Notes: generated by a model from the letters alone, not told the origin. DNA of 64,000 nucleotides from JAHBNG01 sp039028975 (GCA_039028975.1 JBCCHB010000014.1:62001-126000), one strand, 5' to 3'. Positions 27,349 to 37,115 are shown, counted from the first letter of the stretch. A program made the numbers and translations.

Positions 27349-28056
27349 ATGACAGATATGCAAAGAACATTTTCTCAACGCCATATCATTTTACCGGTGA
27401 TTCATGTTGAAAGCGAAACGCAGGCGCTTCGCAATGTACAGATTGCCCGGAATGCCAATGTTGACGGCGTGTTCTTGATCAACCATGCGATCTCTTCATC
27501 AGAACTACTGACAATCCATCATACGGTTGTTTCTGAACATAACGATTGGTGGGTTGGTGTAAACTGTCTTGATTTGTCACCGATTGAGATTTTCCAATCA
27601 ATTGATAACACAGTAAGAGGTGTCTGGGTTGATAACGCGATGATCGACGAAGACTTCGATAGTCAACCAGAGGCGGAACGTATACTTGATGCTCGCCGTA
27701 AAGCAGGGTGGACTGGGCTTTACTTTGGCGGCGTTGCCTTCAAATACCAGCGCCCCGTAGCCGACCTTGCCCAAGCTGCGGCCATAGCAGCAAAGTATGT
27801 CGACGTGGTGACAACGAGCGGCCCTGGAACAGGCCATGCTGCTTTACCGGAGAAGATTAGCACCATGAAACAATCCCTTGGCACTCATCCGCTTGCCATT
27901 GCCAGCGGCATCACACCTGAAAATGTGGGGGATTATCTGGATAGTGCAGATTGTTTTCTCGTAGCGACAGGGATCAGCAAGTCATTTGAAGAACTAGATC
28001 CAAAGCGCGTTCAGGCATTGGTACACAGAATTCGTACCTATTCGAGCCGTTCATGA
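27349..28056 (+). CDS. BtpA-like TIM-barrel protein
   Basis: 235 residues from the ATG at 27349, preceded by TAGGAAAT. The phosphate-binding end of the barrel is visible: 'VVTTSGPGTGHAALPEKI', 'LAIASGITPENVGDYLDSAD' and 'FLVATGISKSFEELD'. This matches the BtpA/SgcQ family, which includes a cyanobacterial photosystem I biogenesis factor and nucleoside- or sugar-like barrel enzymes. No substrate can be inferred. Its 3' end overlaps that of the Lgt-like gene on the other strand by 19 nt. Confidence 0.65.
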   Translation: MTDMQRTFSQRHIILPVIHVESETQALRNVQIARNANVDGVFLINHAISSSELLTIHHTVVSEHNDWWVGVNCLDLSPIEIFQSIDNTVRGVWVDNAMIDEDFDSQPEAERILDARRKAGWTGLYFGGVAFKYQRPVADLAQAAAIAAKYVDVVTTSGPGTGHAALPEKISTMKQSLGTHPLAIASGITPENVGDYLDSADCFLVATGISKSFEELDPKRVQALVHRIRTYSSRS

Positions 28057-28805
28057 ATGGAAGTCGTAGAGGGAGGATGTGCAGAACTGGGTGTCCTAGT
28101 GAGTTGAGAAAGAAGTACGCACGCAACTAATGCCCCAACCAGTGCCAACAACTGACTAATACGCACCCCAGCAATCGTCTGGCTATTGGCTACAAACCCA
28201 TCAGCGATGAGACGTATTAGCCCATATCCCAACAAGCTAACCGCCAAGGTATGCAGCGGTCGCCTAGCCGAAGTGCCAATCCAAAGAAAGGCCAACAGTA
28301 GCAACATCCCCACTGCTCGATAGAGTCCTGCAGGCTGGGTTAAGGGATCGAGCGGATTGAGTAAGGCCGGGCCACCGTTGGAAATTCCCAGGATCTCCCC
28401 GGTTAGGTATCCAGAGATTCCCTGGATGACTGACCCCGCGACCAACCCCACCATGGCTGAGGCCACCACTGGTCCCGGCTCCAGCGCTCGGTAGATCATA
28501 AAGAAGTAGCCGCCAATTAGACCGCCGATGATGCCCGGCAGCAGTACAAACCCACCCGGACGGATACTCACAATCAGAAGCGGATCTGCTAGGTAGATCT
28601 CCCAAAAGCGGGAGACGTTCCATAGCCGAGCCACGACTAGCCCAGTCAGCAACGCAACCAGCCCCACATTCCACAATGCATCGACAGAGTGACCGTCTCG
28701 TCGGCCATAGCGCCCCATCATCTCTAGCCCAATGACGGCGGCGATAATGGTGAGGAAGGGACCGGTCGGTAAGGCCAGTGGGCCAACAGGAATGGTAGGG
28801 TACAT
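28038..28805 (-). CDS. Lgt-like membrane protein (diverged prolipoprotein diacylglyceryl transferase)
   Basis: 255 residues, about seven membrane helices. The order of segments follows Lgt: an N-terminal 'IPVGPLALPTGPFL', the central 'IRPGGFVLLPGIIGGLIGGY' (compare W-x-GG-L-V-F-Y-GG-L-I-GG in Lgt) and 'TQPAGLYRAVGMLLLL' (compare HPTQLYE). The catalytic R-x-G-(N/C)-F region is replaced by 'GSVIQGISGYLTGEILG' with no Arg, and the central His is missing. It may therefore be a non-canonical paralogue rather than the cell's lipoprotein transferase. Whether a canonical lgt exists elsewhere cannot be seen here. Confidence 0.7.
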   Translation of the reverse strand: MYPTIPVGPLALPTGPFLTIIAAVIGLEMMGRYGRRDGHSVDALWNVGLVALLTGLVVARLWNVSRFWEIYLADPLLIVSIRPGGFVLLPGIIGGLIGGYFFMIYRALEPGPVVASAMVGLVAGSVIQGISGYLTGEILGISNGGPALLNPLDPLTQPAGLYRAVGMLLLLAFLWIGTSARRPLHTLAVSLLGYGLIRLIADGFVANSQTIAGVRISQLLALVGALVACVLLSQLTRTPSSAHPPSTTSIHERLE

Positions 28806-28894
28806 GGAAGTGGTGGTCGGGAATCAGCAATCGGTAACTGTGAAGTATATTCAGGTGACATATCAGTCACCTTATGGATTGTCTACGTTTGGAT

Positions 28895-29773
28895 TTATCG
28901 AGTGGCAAGATAGACAATCCACTCGTTGGCATCATAGAGCTGTAGGTTATCCCAATCTGGATAGACAGAGACATGGCTAAAGCTTGCATCTTGCATCATA
29001 GCACACATCTCGTCTGCCGCGTAAGTTTGATCGCAGAGGAGGATATCAGTGAAATCACCAGTCTCCAAATGGAGCACATAGAATCGCTCCATGGATAGCT
29101 GGGCGTCCGCATCCCACATGCGCTCGCCTAGATGGAGATAGGGTGCATCTCCCCATAGGCCAGTGTCGTCTGTGTACCACCACTTACTCTCCGCTTTGTC
29201 TACCCGTTCCTGGTTGAGCAGCTCTACGCAGAGTATTCCCTCTGGTTTTAGTGCCTGGGCAATTTTGCGTAGAAGGGCTTGGGCCTCTTCTCGGGGGAAT
29301 ACCGCCAGTTGTCCATAGATAAAGAGGGCGGCATCATATCTTTTGGGATCAAGATCGATGGTTCTTACATCCTGCTCAATAAAATCGCATTGAGCAGAAA
29401 CCCCATGGGCATCAGCCAGATCTTGGGCATGCTCAATGGAAGCAGGACTGAAGTCTATACCAGTCACCGTGCAACCCCGCCGAGCGAGTTCAACTGCGTA
29501 AAAGCCAGGCCCACAGGTCATATCCAAAATGTGCATACTAGGCCGAAGTTGACAGGTGGACCAGATCCAATCGATCTGCATCAATCGCTCGGTCTCAACC
29601 CGAGAGGCAGCGCCGTGGGATTCATCGAGATGCTCCCTCAACATCCTTCTAGCAAAGTCCGGATCATTCCAAGGGAGATTCCCATCGGTCGTAGACCAAA
29701 GGGAAGAACGCTCCGGTCGATGGTAGATTTGCCAAAGTGCATGAGTTAAATTTTTTTGCTGGGCTTCACTCAT
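28895..29773 (-). CDS. Class I SAM-dependent methyltransferase
   Basis: 292 residues. SAM-binding motif I 'ILDMTCGPGFYAVELARRG', motif II 'GIDFSPASIEHA', then 'FIEQDVRTIDL' and 'AQALKPEGILCVEL'. An N-terminal helical extension of ~65 residues precedes the Rossmann core, and a beta-rich C-terminal part follows. Small-molecule methyltransferases look like this; the substrate is unknown. It is divergent from the flavin monooxygenase gene with only ~18 nt between starts, so the two share a promoter region. Confidence 0.85.
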   Translation of the reverse strand: MSEAQQKNLTHALWQIYHRPERSSLWSTTDGNLPWNDPDFARRMLREHLDESHGAASRVETERLMQIDWIWSTCQLRPSMHILDMTCGPGFYAVELARRGCTVTGIDFSPASIEHAQDLADAHGVSAQCDFIEQDVRTIDLDPKRYDAALFIYGQLAVFPREEAQALLRKIAQALKPEGILCVELLNQERVDKAESKWWYTDDTGLWGDAPYLHLGERMWDADAQLSMERFYVLHLETGDFTDILLCDQTYAADEMCAMMQDASFSHVSVYPDWDNLQLYDANEWIVYLATR

Positions 29774-29791
29774 CGATATATACTTATGTTT

Positions 29792-30838
29792 ATGAAATTA
29801 TCTATACTTGATCAATCGCCGGTACGGGTCGGTGATTCTCCTCGGCAGGCACTCCAGGAAACACTACAACTCGCTCAGCATGTGGAAGCATTGGGCTACC
29901 ATCGCTTCTGGGTTTCAGAGCATCATAACACCACTTTGCTGGCAGGGAGCGCACCAGAGGTGCTGCTGGCCGCGATTGGGGCCGCCACCAGCCAGATTCG
30001 CATTGGATCAGGTGGTGTGATGTTGCCCCACTACAGCGCATTCAAGGTGGCCGAATCCTTTTCGCTTCTCTCCAACCTTTATCCTGGTCGAATTGATCTA
30101 GGGGTAGGCAGAGCACCAGGTTCAGATATGCAGACAGCCAAGCTGCTGGCAACCGACGGCAAACCCAAATTTGAGCGGTTTCCCGTATTGGTTCAGGAGC
30201 TACGACAAATGCTGACGGATCCAACAATGCGACCCAGGGTGACACCAGAGCCAACAAATCCACCACCCATCTGGATCTTAGGTTCGAGCCATGAGAGCGC
30301 ACTCTTGGCTGCTCATTTGGGCTTGCCCTATAACTTTGCTCTCTTTATTAACAGTCAGATGATTCCTCAGCTCTTTGAACTCTATCGTAATGAGTTCCAA
30401 CCCTCCGCCCAATTGGCAGAACCCTATACCATGCTCACCGTCAACGCCATTTGTGGCGAGACTGAAGCGGAAGCCCTGACACTCTCCATGAGCCGACGTC
30501 TGCTTTGGTTGCGTTTTGCCAGGGGTGAATCGGGTGTCAAAGTCCCCACTGTAGAAGAAGCCGAACAGTATCCCTATAGTGCCCAAGAGATGGCCTTCTT
30601 AGATAATAAATTCCAGCAGTCAGCAATTGGTGATCCGAGGCAAGTTCGCCAGAAGTTGAGCCAATTGGCGAGCAATTTTGGGGCCAATGAGCTTATGACA
30701 GTAACCATTACCCATGACTTTGAGGCCAGGTTGCGTTCATACGATCTGCTAGCTCAAGCGTTTAAGTTGACGGCTAAACTTCCTGAGGTAGGGACCAGCG
30801 CTGGGGAAAGCAGCCAAAGACAGCCGGTCCATGCATAA
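29792..30838 (+). CDS. LLM-class flavin-dependent oxidoreductase (luciferase-like)
   Basis: 348 residues. 'MKLSILDQSPVRVGD' is the typical start of the MsnO8-type group, followed by 'YHRFWVSEHHN', 'IRIGSGGVMLPHYS' and 'DLGVGRAPGSD'. These blocks form the FMN-binding TIM barrel of bacterial luciferase-like monooxygenases. Two in-frame ATGs lie six bases apart (29786 and 29792); I used the second because it matches the family. No ribosome site is obvious. The reaction is a flavin-dependent oxidation; the substrate is unknown. Confidence 0.87.
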   Translation: MKLSILDQSPVRVGDSPRQALQETLQLAQHVEALGYHRFWVSEHHNTTLLAGSAPEVLLAAIGAATSQIRIGSGGVMLPHYSAFKVAESFSLLSNLYPGRIDLGVGRAPGSDMQTAKLLATDGKPKFERFPVLVQELRQMLTDPTMRPRVTPEPTNPPPIWILGSSHESALLAAHLGLPYNFALFINSQMIPQLFELYRNEFQPSAQLAEPYTMLTVNAICGETEAEALTLSMSRRLLWLRFARGESGVKVPTVEEAEQYPYSAQEMAFLDNKFQQSAIGDPRQVRQKLSQLASNFGANELMTVTITHDFEARLRSYDLLAQAFKLTAKLPEVGTSAGESSQRQPVHA

Positions 30839-30867
30839 GGGCAAGGATGAATGGCACCCATTACGCC

Positions 30868-31422
30868 CTAATGATTTTCTGATTCAAAACGCTGCACCCA
30901 CTCTTCTAGAATGGCAAGCTGCCCTTCGCCATAGCGAGCAACGCTCTTCCGTACTTTTTCCAAAGATTTGGATTGCCACAGACGATTGACATTCTTGGAA
31001 TAGAAGAGATCTGCATAGGTGATGATCTCTTCTTCCACACTTTGCGCGGTCATATCTCGATGGGGCAAGGGCAGATCTTGGTTAATAATATCCTCAATCC
31101 GAAGACCAACACCAATATGTCGCTCAGCCACCAAACCGTGATTAGGATACCCTTCTGCCTCCAATATAGCTCGGCCTTCCACTCCATGACAAAGGTAGTG
31201 CAGGGTGCCACTGCAATAGAGCGTAGGCGTATCGGTTTCAATGATACCGATATCGTGAAGCATGGCGGCTTCTTCAATAAATTTTTGGCTGCCCTTAGAC
31301 AGTTGAAGTCGCTGGGCGATCTCTAGGGATAACTTTGCGACCATGTGACAATGGGTGATATAGATAGGGTATGTAGGCGTATCTGGCGGAATATAGCGGT
31401 GGATGAGATTGAAATAATTCAC
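30868..31422 (-). CDS. HD-domain phosphohydrolase
   Basis: 184 residues. Metal ligands of the HD fold are visible: 'THCHMVAKLSLEIAQRL', 'AAMLHDIGIIETDTP', a downstream His ('NHGLVAERHIGVG') and 'EEIITYADLFYSK'. It resembles uncharacterised HDIG-type hydrolases that act on nucleotides or cyclic nucleotides. It lies 12 nt after the HTH/coiled-coil gene and is probably co-transcribed with it and the DUF1232 gene upstream on this strand. Confidence 0.8.
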   Translation of the reverse strand: MNYFNLIHRYIPPDTPTYPIYITHCHMVAKLSLEIAQRLQLSKGSQKFIEEAAMLHDIGIIETDTPTLYCSGTLHYLCHGVEGRAILEAEGYPNHGLVAERHIGVGLRIEDIINQDLPLPHRDMTAQSVEEEIITYADLFYSKNVNRLWQSKSLEKVRKSVARYGEGQLAILEEWVQRFESENH

Positions 31423-31434
31423 TGTTTGCGGCTT

Positions 31435-32442
31435 TTAGCGGAACCAGTTCTTCCGAATGCGCTGGCGTTGGAGTTGGACAAGTTGGGCGAGTTGCTGCTG
31501 CAGTGCGCTTAACGTGCCTTCCACTGCTCTCATGCGACTTTCCAGCATCTCTTTCCTTGTCTCTTCTCGGCGCTGATGTTCGGAGATGACCCGCTCTAGC
31601 TCTAGCATCCTTTCGCGTAGCTTGCGATTTTCGTGCTTTAGGTTGAAGTTATCCTGCGCAATGACGCCCAACATGTCGCGAACTGAATCCTGGACATTTA
31701 AGATAGATTGCTGGCTGTTTGCTACAGTCGAAAGCATTTCACCAAGCATTTGATCAACCTTACCTGGATGCGGTCGCTCAGCGGGCGGATTTTCAGACCT
31801 TTCAATAGGATTGGCAAGATGAGGTTGATGGGCTGAAGATTGCTCAGAGGGTGCCTGGTTTGCGTCCACCTGAAGAGGCATTGTCGGAGTTGTTGATGCA
31901 ATTTTTCTGAAGGCTTGCTCTGGTTGGTGGCCTGCCTCTGAGGCAAAGGTCTGGTTGTCCGTCTCTCTGGGAACCCTACCGTTGAACGATTCATCATTAG
32001 CACCGGAAGGGGGCAATGAATTTGCGATGGGAGGCTTGATAGTAGAGCTGGTTTTTGGCCTAACATATGCTTCATACTTATCATCGTCAGTCGATCGATT
32101 TGTTTCTCCATCTTCATTCTGAGGGATTAGTGAGGGGGCGACTACGGAAGATGGGTTTGAGAACGGTTTTAATTCCCCATTCGTGCCACGAGCGAAGCGA
32201 TGCAGTGTGATCAGCGTGGCCAAATCCTCATGGGTAAAGAGCGGAGGGGACTGGACAACATGGTTGCTTAAAGAATCGGCATGCTCTGTCAACAGCCACT
32301 GAACTCTCTCTGGACTCATCCGGAGAATTTGGGTAACCTCATCCAGCCCAAGGAGGTGTTCAAATACCGATGCTCCATTACGTTGAACATCAAGGCTTTG
32401 CATATCCAGGGGGTGAGGGGTAGAAGTGGTTCCGTTTGACAT
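31435..32442 (-). CDS. Putative HTH protein with disordered linker and C-terminal coiled coil
   Basis: 335 residues, no firm family. Residues ~28-85 ('LLGLDEVTQILRMSPERVQW... FTHEDLATLITLHRFAR') look like a MerR-type winged helix-turn-helix. Residues ~90-230 are low-complexity, rich in S, P, N, Q and E. Residues ~235-330 form a long charged coiled coil ending 'RIRKNWFR'. The layout of DNA-binding head, flexible middle and coiled-coil tail resembles bacterial DNA-organising or segregation accessory proteins such as RacA-like factors. This is analogy only. Confidence 0.6.
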   Translation of the reverse strand: MSNGTTSTPHPLDMQSLDVQRNGASVFEHLLGLDEVTQILRMSPERVQWLLTEHADSLSNHVVQSPPLFTHEDLATLITLHRFARGTNGELKPFSNPSSVVAPSLIPQNEDGETNRSTDDDKYEAYVRPKTSSTIKPPIANSLPPSGANDESFNGRVPRETDNQTFASEAGHQPEQAFRKIASTTPTMPLQVDANQAPSEQSSAHQPHLANPIERSENPPAERPHPGKVDQMLGEMLSTVANSQQSILNVQDSVRDMLGVIAQDNFNLKHENRKLRERMLELERVISEHQRREETRKEMLESRMRAVEGTLSALQQQLAQLVQLQRQRIRKNWFR

Positions 32443-32463
32443 GAAGGTTGAGTGGAATACAAA

Positions 32464-32811
32464 CTAAGATTCATCATCATCAACGACTCGCCAAGTGGTC
32501 ATGATCGAATCGTCCTCTACAGAATTGTTTGCCTGTCCATTTGATTGCCATGATGATGGGTTTGACCCATCATTCTGCTTGCCGTCCGCTCCGGTATTTG
32601 GTGCAGCATCCGGTCCTTGAGCTAATGAGACAAACATTCTTAGGGCTACGGCGACAATGACCAGATCATCTAGAGGGAATAGTGGAATTAGATCAATAGG
32701 AGAAATCCAGTAGATCATTGCCATAACGGGCAGCAGTAATTTGAGCATCCCAGGCACTCTCGGATCCCAAAATAACTGCCAAGCTGTGAATAAAAATCGG
32801 ATTATGTTCAT
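32464..32811 (-). CDS. DUF1232 (YkvA-like) small membrane protein
   Basis: 115 residues from the ATG at 32811; an upstream in-frame ATG at 32844 would add 11. The core 'LFWDPRVPGMLKLLLPVMAM' and 'YWISPIDLIPLFPLDDLVIV' is the DUF1232 signature, with one or two membrane helices. The C-terminal half is acidic and disordered. Function unknown. It is the first gene of the three-gene minus-strand group. Confidence 0.8.
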   Translation of the reverse strand: MNIIRFLFTAWQLFWDPRVPGMLKLLLPVMAMIYWISPIDLIPLFPLDDLVIVAVALRMFVSLAQGPDAAPNTGADGKQNDGSNPSSWQSNGQANNSVEDDSIMTTWRVVDDDES

Positions 32812-32913
32812 ATTATATTTGCATAAGAAACGATTGCGCAGCATAATACTGTAACGATATTATACACTAGAATACAGTATAATCAATAGTTCGCTTCTTG
32901 ACAACCCTTAATT

Positions 32914-34437
32914 ATGCCTACGACTGCCCAGATGTTGGCAAGCTACCCAGATGTACTGATACAGGTCATCGCCGAACTGCGAGGTGCATTTTTAGATGCC
33001 GCAGACAATCGCGAAGAGGCCATCGAACTGGTGGCTGCCCAGATTACAGAACCGACTTCTACTCAATTTGCTTACCAAGAGGTAATAGACTACTCCAAAG
33101 AGAGCACAAAAGCGTTTGAGCTGCTCTTAAGAGAAGGCGGCCAGATGGTAGAAGCCCACTTTGCTCGCGAATATGGCAGCATACGCCAGATGGGACCTGC
33201 CAAGTTAGAGCGCGAATCGCCCTGGCTCTATCCAGAGAATGTCGCCGAATTGCTCTATTATTATGGCCTACTAGGACGAGGGATCAAGGGAACCGGAGGC
33301 AACGCCCACACGACAGTATACTTACCTAGCGACGTCATACCGTGGCTACCTCAGCCCCAAGGCGAGTCCTCCGAAGGAGGTTTGGCTATCCAGCCCATCC
33401 CACCCCCCCCGGCATCGCGAACCATTCCAGCAGATGATAGCTTTCTAGAAGATATGGGTACATTCCTGGGCTTTTTACGCTCCGACACGCTAAGGCTTAA
33501 TGGAGATGGACCGAATGCAGAGGATATGGATCGCTTTGTACAGCGTCTCCAGCTGCCCTTTGGGGGTGCTTCACCAGAACTTAATGTAAGGCTTGCATTA
33601 CTGCTTCATTTGGCGAATCGGTTGGGATGGTTGCGCCGTGGGGAGGGTTCCACGGTTCATATTACTGGGGATGCTGTACGCTCATTTTTAGAATCACCTC
33701 GGCCAGAGCAATTTTTTCGTCTCTGGGATACATGGTGTCAGTCAACAGAATGGAATGATCTTTGCCGCACACCTAGTTTGGAGTGTACCGAAACGGGGGG
33801 GTGGAAGAATAACCCTTGGCAGACTCGAAAGGCTGCACTCAATCTCTTTGCTGGTCTACAGCCAGGATTTTGGTATTCTGTTTCGGATTTTGTCGATCTT
33901 GTTCAGAAAGAAGAGCCAGATTTTCAGCGACCAAATGGGAACTACGATCTATGGTATATTCGTGATGCCCAAACCCAAGAGTTCCTCAAAGGGTTTGAGC
34001 ACTGGCGGGATGTAGAAGGTGCGCTGCTTCGTTTTTACATTATGGGTCCCATGCATTGGCTAAGCGCCATCGATCTCGCCGAACCCTCTGCAGGTGATGA
34101 CATGCAATTTGCCCTTAGCCAGTATGGAGCCAAGTGGCTGGGACATGACGTCACCCTACTTCATGAACAGCGCCGTCGCCCAATGATTGTAGGTGAGGAT
34201 TTTACCATTACCATGCCCAACGGCTTTCCCCTCTCGGATCGATTTCGCGTGGAACGTTTTGCCCAGTGGCAGGCCAGCTACCCCCAATATGTCTACCAGA
34301 TCAATAAACGCAGCCTAACCCAAGCCGCTGAAGTGGCAATACGGACTTCACAGATCTTGGACTTCCTTAAGCGGACAGCGAGACAGGTTCCGCCAGAAGT
34401 CGTGGTGGCATTAGAAAAATTTGATTTGATTCAGTAA
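32914..34437 (+). CDS. Helicase-associated (XPB/Ssl2-like, Helicase_C_3) domain protein
   Basis: 507 residues with no helicase motor. The C-terminus 'PNGFPLSDRFRVERFAQW... YQINKRSLTQAAE' through 'TSQILDFLKRTARQVPPEVV' matches the domain found next to XPB-like helicases and in stand-alone proteins of Actinobacteria and Chloroflexota. The N-terminal half contains winged-helix-like segments ('YPENVAELLYYYGLLGRG'). It may help DNA handling or repair; that is family-level inference. The 5' end is close to the divergent DUF1232 gene. Confidence 0.65.
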   Translation: MPTTAQMLASYPDVLIQVIAELRGAFLDAADNREEAIELVAAQITEPTSTQFAYQEVIDYSKESTKAFELLLREGGQMVEAHFAREYGSIRQMGPAKLERESPWLYPENVAELLYYYGLLGRGIKGTGGNAHTTVYLPSDVIPWLPQPQGESSEGGLAIQPIPPPPASRTIPADDSFLEDMGTFLGFLRSDTLRLNGDGPNAEDMDRFVQRLQLPFGGASPELNVRLALLLHLANRLGWLRRGEGSTVHITGDAVRSFLESPRPEQFFRLWDTWCQSTEWNDLCRTPSLECTETGGWKNNPWQTRKAALNLFAGLQPGFWYSVSDFVDLVQKEEPDFQRPNGNYDLWYIRDAQTQEFLKGFEHWRDVEGALLRFYIMGPMHWLSAIDLAEPSAGDDMQFALSQYGAKWLGHDVTLLHEQRRRPMIVGEDFTITMPNGFPLSDRFRVERFAQWQASYPQYVYQINKRSLTQAAEVAIRTSQILDFLKRTARQVPPEVVVALEKFDLIQ

Positions 34438-35124
34438 TAAGCAAACCATGAACTTCCCATGAAATTTTTATGAAAGTGAAGTGTTCTGGTTGACAGATGC
34501 TCTAAATCGTTGTAGTATTTGACATCCCTCAATTATTCAGATGGCCTGGATGAGCTATTTATATTGTGCCTCTTCTTTTATTCGCAGCTATATCTCTGAA
34601 TCGCAATTATTCATCGCTAGCATTTGTTTCACTTGATTGCCAATCCTTTTAATCTCCTAACTATAACTGGGCGAATAAAGAACTTTCACCCATCGATCAA
34701 ATTGCCCAAATAACGATTAGGTAAAGTTGTGATTTTTTTCACTCGATTTTTTGATAAGATGGTTAAATAATGCTATGCCTGTAAGATGGGGCATGTACCC
34801 GCGAAAATTGGCTATCCTTTTATCATTAATCCTATGCTGAATCAGGTCAGAGCTGGGACAAAATTTCCTGGTGCATTACATCCTTGATGTACAATCTCTG
34901 TGTAGTAGTGTTAGACGATTTTGCGCAGAAGATAACGCAAAATGTCACTCAATCCTCTGTGGTCAATTGGAGCCTGCATCTCTGCATTTTCACTCAAGAA
35001 AGTTAGTTTAGAGAATCAAATGTACCGCATCCAATTTTCATTAATTTCAATCTAGTTGAATTGTAGCAACATTTCCAGATACCCCGAATCACACGTAAAT
35101 AAAGTACATAAGGAGCAAAATTTT
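34438..35124. promoter_or_regulatory. AT-rich upstream region of the first binding protein, with promoter candidates and a CRP-like site
   Basis: No gene is visible in these 687 nt. A good sigma-70 promoter is TTGACA (34490-34495), 17 bp, TAGTAT (34513-34518). A CRP/FNR-like half-palindrome TGTGA-N6-TCACT lies at 34728-34743. Either could drive the transporter operon. The first is far (about 600 nt) from the start codon. Confidence 0.4.
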
Positions 35125-36915
35125 ATGCGTCTAAACAGGAAGCCTCAGTGGCTCATCGGTATGCTAATGATATTGGCCCTTGTCCTTTCTGCTTGCCCAG
35201 CCCCGGCAGGATCGCCTGCGACGGGGGGCGAAAGCGGCAGTGAAGAGATGGCTGGTGACTCTGCTACTGATACATTGGCTGGCCGTGATCCAAACACACT
35301 TGTCATTCTTTATTGGCAAGCGGCCTCTTTGCCTGGCCCGTACCTCTCTGGCGGGACAAAAGACCAGGATGCCGGTGCGATTACGCTAGAGCCTTTGGCA
35401 AACATGAATCCCGATGGCGTTCTGGTGCCTAAACTTGCGACCGAAATTCCTACAATCGAAAACGGTGGGGTTGCCGAAGATCTAACTTCTATTACCTGGA
35501 ACCTCAAAGAAGGCGTCAAGTGGTCAGATGGTAGCGACTTCTCGGCGGCGGATGTTGTTTTCACCTGGGAGTACTGTGCCGACCCTGACACCGGCTGTAC
35601 CTCAAGTGAGGCATTCATTGGTATTGAATCTGTTGAAGCCGTGGATGACTTGACAGTTCTAATTACTTTCGAAGGCCCGACGCCTTATCCATATAATGCG
35701 TTTGTTGGTGCTCAGACGCCGATTATCAGCTCTGCTCAGTTTGCCGATTGTGTTGGTGCTGCCGCTCAGACTTGTAATGACCAGAACATTGCACCGTTGG
35801 GCACAGGTCCCTACAAAGTCGTTGAGTTTAAGGTCAATGATGTTGTGACCTACGAGCGCAATGAGTTCTGGCATGGCGGTGAAGCGCCCTTCGAGAAGGT
35901 TACCTTCAAGGGTGGCGGTGATGCTGTTGGTTCTGCACGTGCAGTTCTAGAAACCGGCGAAGCAGACATGGGCTGGAACCTTCAGGTCGAGCCAGAGATT
36001 TTGGCTGAGATGGAAGGCGAGGATGCGTTGGGCACGATTGAAGCAGCTTTTGCTGGCTCTGTTGAGCGTATTCTCATCAACCAGACCAACCCCGACCCAG
36101 ACCTTGGTGATCTTCGTGCTGAGTATGATGACGGAAACAACCCCCATCCATTCTTAGTAGGCACGGTAATTCCGCAGGCCATGTCCATGGCCATCGATAG
36201 AGGTCTGATTGCTGGTCAGCTTTATGGCTTTGCTGGCAAGGCCACTTGTAACATCATCCCTGCACCAGTTGCCGCAGCATCGACCGCCAATGATGCTTGT
36301 TTAGCCCAGGATATAGAAGGGGCCAATGCGCTTCTTGACGAGGCAGGCATCATGGATACTAATGACGATGGTATTCGCGAGTATGAGGGCATGCCGCTGG
36401 TTGTACGCTACCAGACGTCAACCAACTCTGTACGCCAAAAGACTCAGGCCCTCATCAAGCAGTGGTGGGCTGAAATTGGCGTTGAGACAGAGCTGCTTAA
36501 CCACGATGCAGGCGTCTTTTTCGGTGGCGATCCCAACAGCCCCGATACCTACCAGAAATTTTTCACGGATATCCAGATGTACACGACTGGTCCTGGGATT
36601 GATGCCCAGTTGCACCTCTCTAACTGGCTCTGCAGCCAGATTCCTGGCAAGGAGAATGTTTGGGGTGGTGGCAACATCCATCGTGGCTGTAGTGAAGAGT
36701 TTGACACCATGTATGACGAATTGGTGACTACGCCGGCTGGTGACGCTCGTAACGATGTGATTAAGGCTATGAACGATGTCATCGTTCAGAACTACTACCT
36801 TGTTCCCTTGGTAAATCGCGGTGGTGTTTCTGCTTACTCAAACACCCTGGATGGCATTTGGATGAATGACTGGGATTCTGAACTTTGGAATATTGGCGAG
36901 TGGAGCCGCAAGTAA
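35125..36915 (+). CDS. Peptide/nickel-type ABC transporter substrate-binding lipoprotein (SBP 1)
   Basis: 596 residues from the ATG at 35125, with AAGGAG upstream. A type II signal peptide ends in the lipobox 'LSAC'; a low-complexity linker follows. The rest is an SBP_bac_5 (DppA/OppA-like) fold: 'ITWNLKEGVKWSDGSDFSAA', 'PLGTGPYKVVEFKVND', 'AMSMAIDRGLIAGQLYG'. The binding pocket specificity cannot be read. It is closely similar along its full length to the next gene (same 596-residue length); differences are mostly conservative. Two permease genes follow downstream; no ATPase gene is present. Confidence 0.92.
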   Translation: MRLNRKPQWLIGMLMILALVLSACPAPAGSPATGGESGSEEMAGDSATDTLAGRDPNTLVILYWQAASLPGPYLSGGTKDQDAGAITLEPLANMNPDGVLVPKLATEIPTIENGGVAEDLTSITWNLKEGVKWSDGSDFSAADVVFTWEYCADPDTGCTSSEAFIGIESVEAVDDLTVLITFEGPTPYPYNAFVGAQTPIISSAQFADCVGAAAQTCNDQNIAPLGTGPYKVVEFKVNDVVTYERNEFWHGGEAPFEKVTFKGGGDAVGSARAVLETGEADMGWNLQVEPEILAEMEGEDALGTIEAAFAGSVERILINQTNPDPDLGDLRAEYDDGNNPHPFLVGTVIPQAMSMAIDRGLIAGQLYGFAGKATCNIIPAPVAAASTANDACLAQDIEGANALLDEAGIMDTNDDGIREYEGMPLVVRYQTSTNSVRQKTQALIKQWWAEIGVETELLNHDAGVFFGGDPNSPDTYQKFFTDIQMYTTGPGIDAQLHLSNWLCSQIPGKENVWGGGNIHRGCSEEFDTMYDELVTTPAGDARNDVIKAMNDVIVQNYYLVPLVNRGGVSAYSNTLDGIWMNDWDSELWNIGEWSRK

Positions 36916-36941
36916 GCTGTTGGTATACTGCGGTTGACCAT

Positions 36942-36988
36942 GATGAGAATAATCTACTCGACTAAAATAGTATCGAATTATTCTCATC
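36942..36988 (+). terminator. Hairpin after SBP 1
   Basis: GATGAGAATAAT (36942-36953) pairs perfectly with ATTATTCTCATC (36977-36988). The loop is 23 nt and only a short T-rich stretch follows. It may reduce read-through or stabilise the upstream mRNA. Confidence 0.5.
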
Positions 36989-37115
36989 TTTCACAGCGCT
37001 AAGTATATACTGGCGGTCGTGATAAAGTAACGCTGCAACCGGAAAGGACAAATGTTACTTTATGTGGATCTAGAGTATAACAGGTACCTCTGAACCACCT
37101 CGGGATACCTGATGT

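Noticed and set aside
34728..34743. CRP site as a confirmed regulator of the transporter
   Set aside because: TGTGA-N6-TCACT is only one short match in an AT-rich gap; kept as a candidate within the gap entry but not as a finding.
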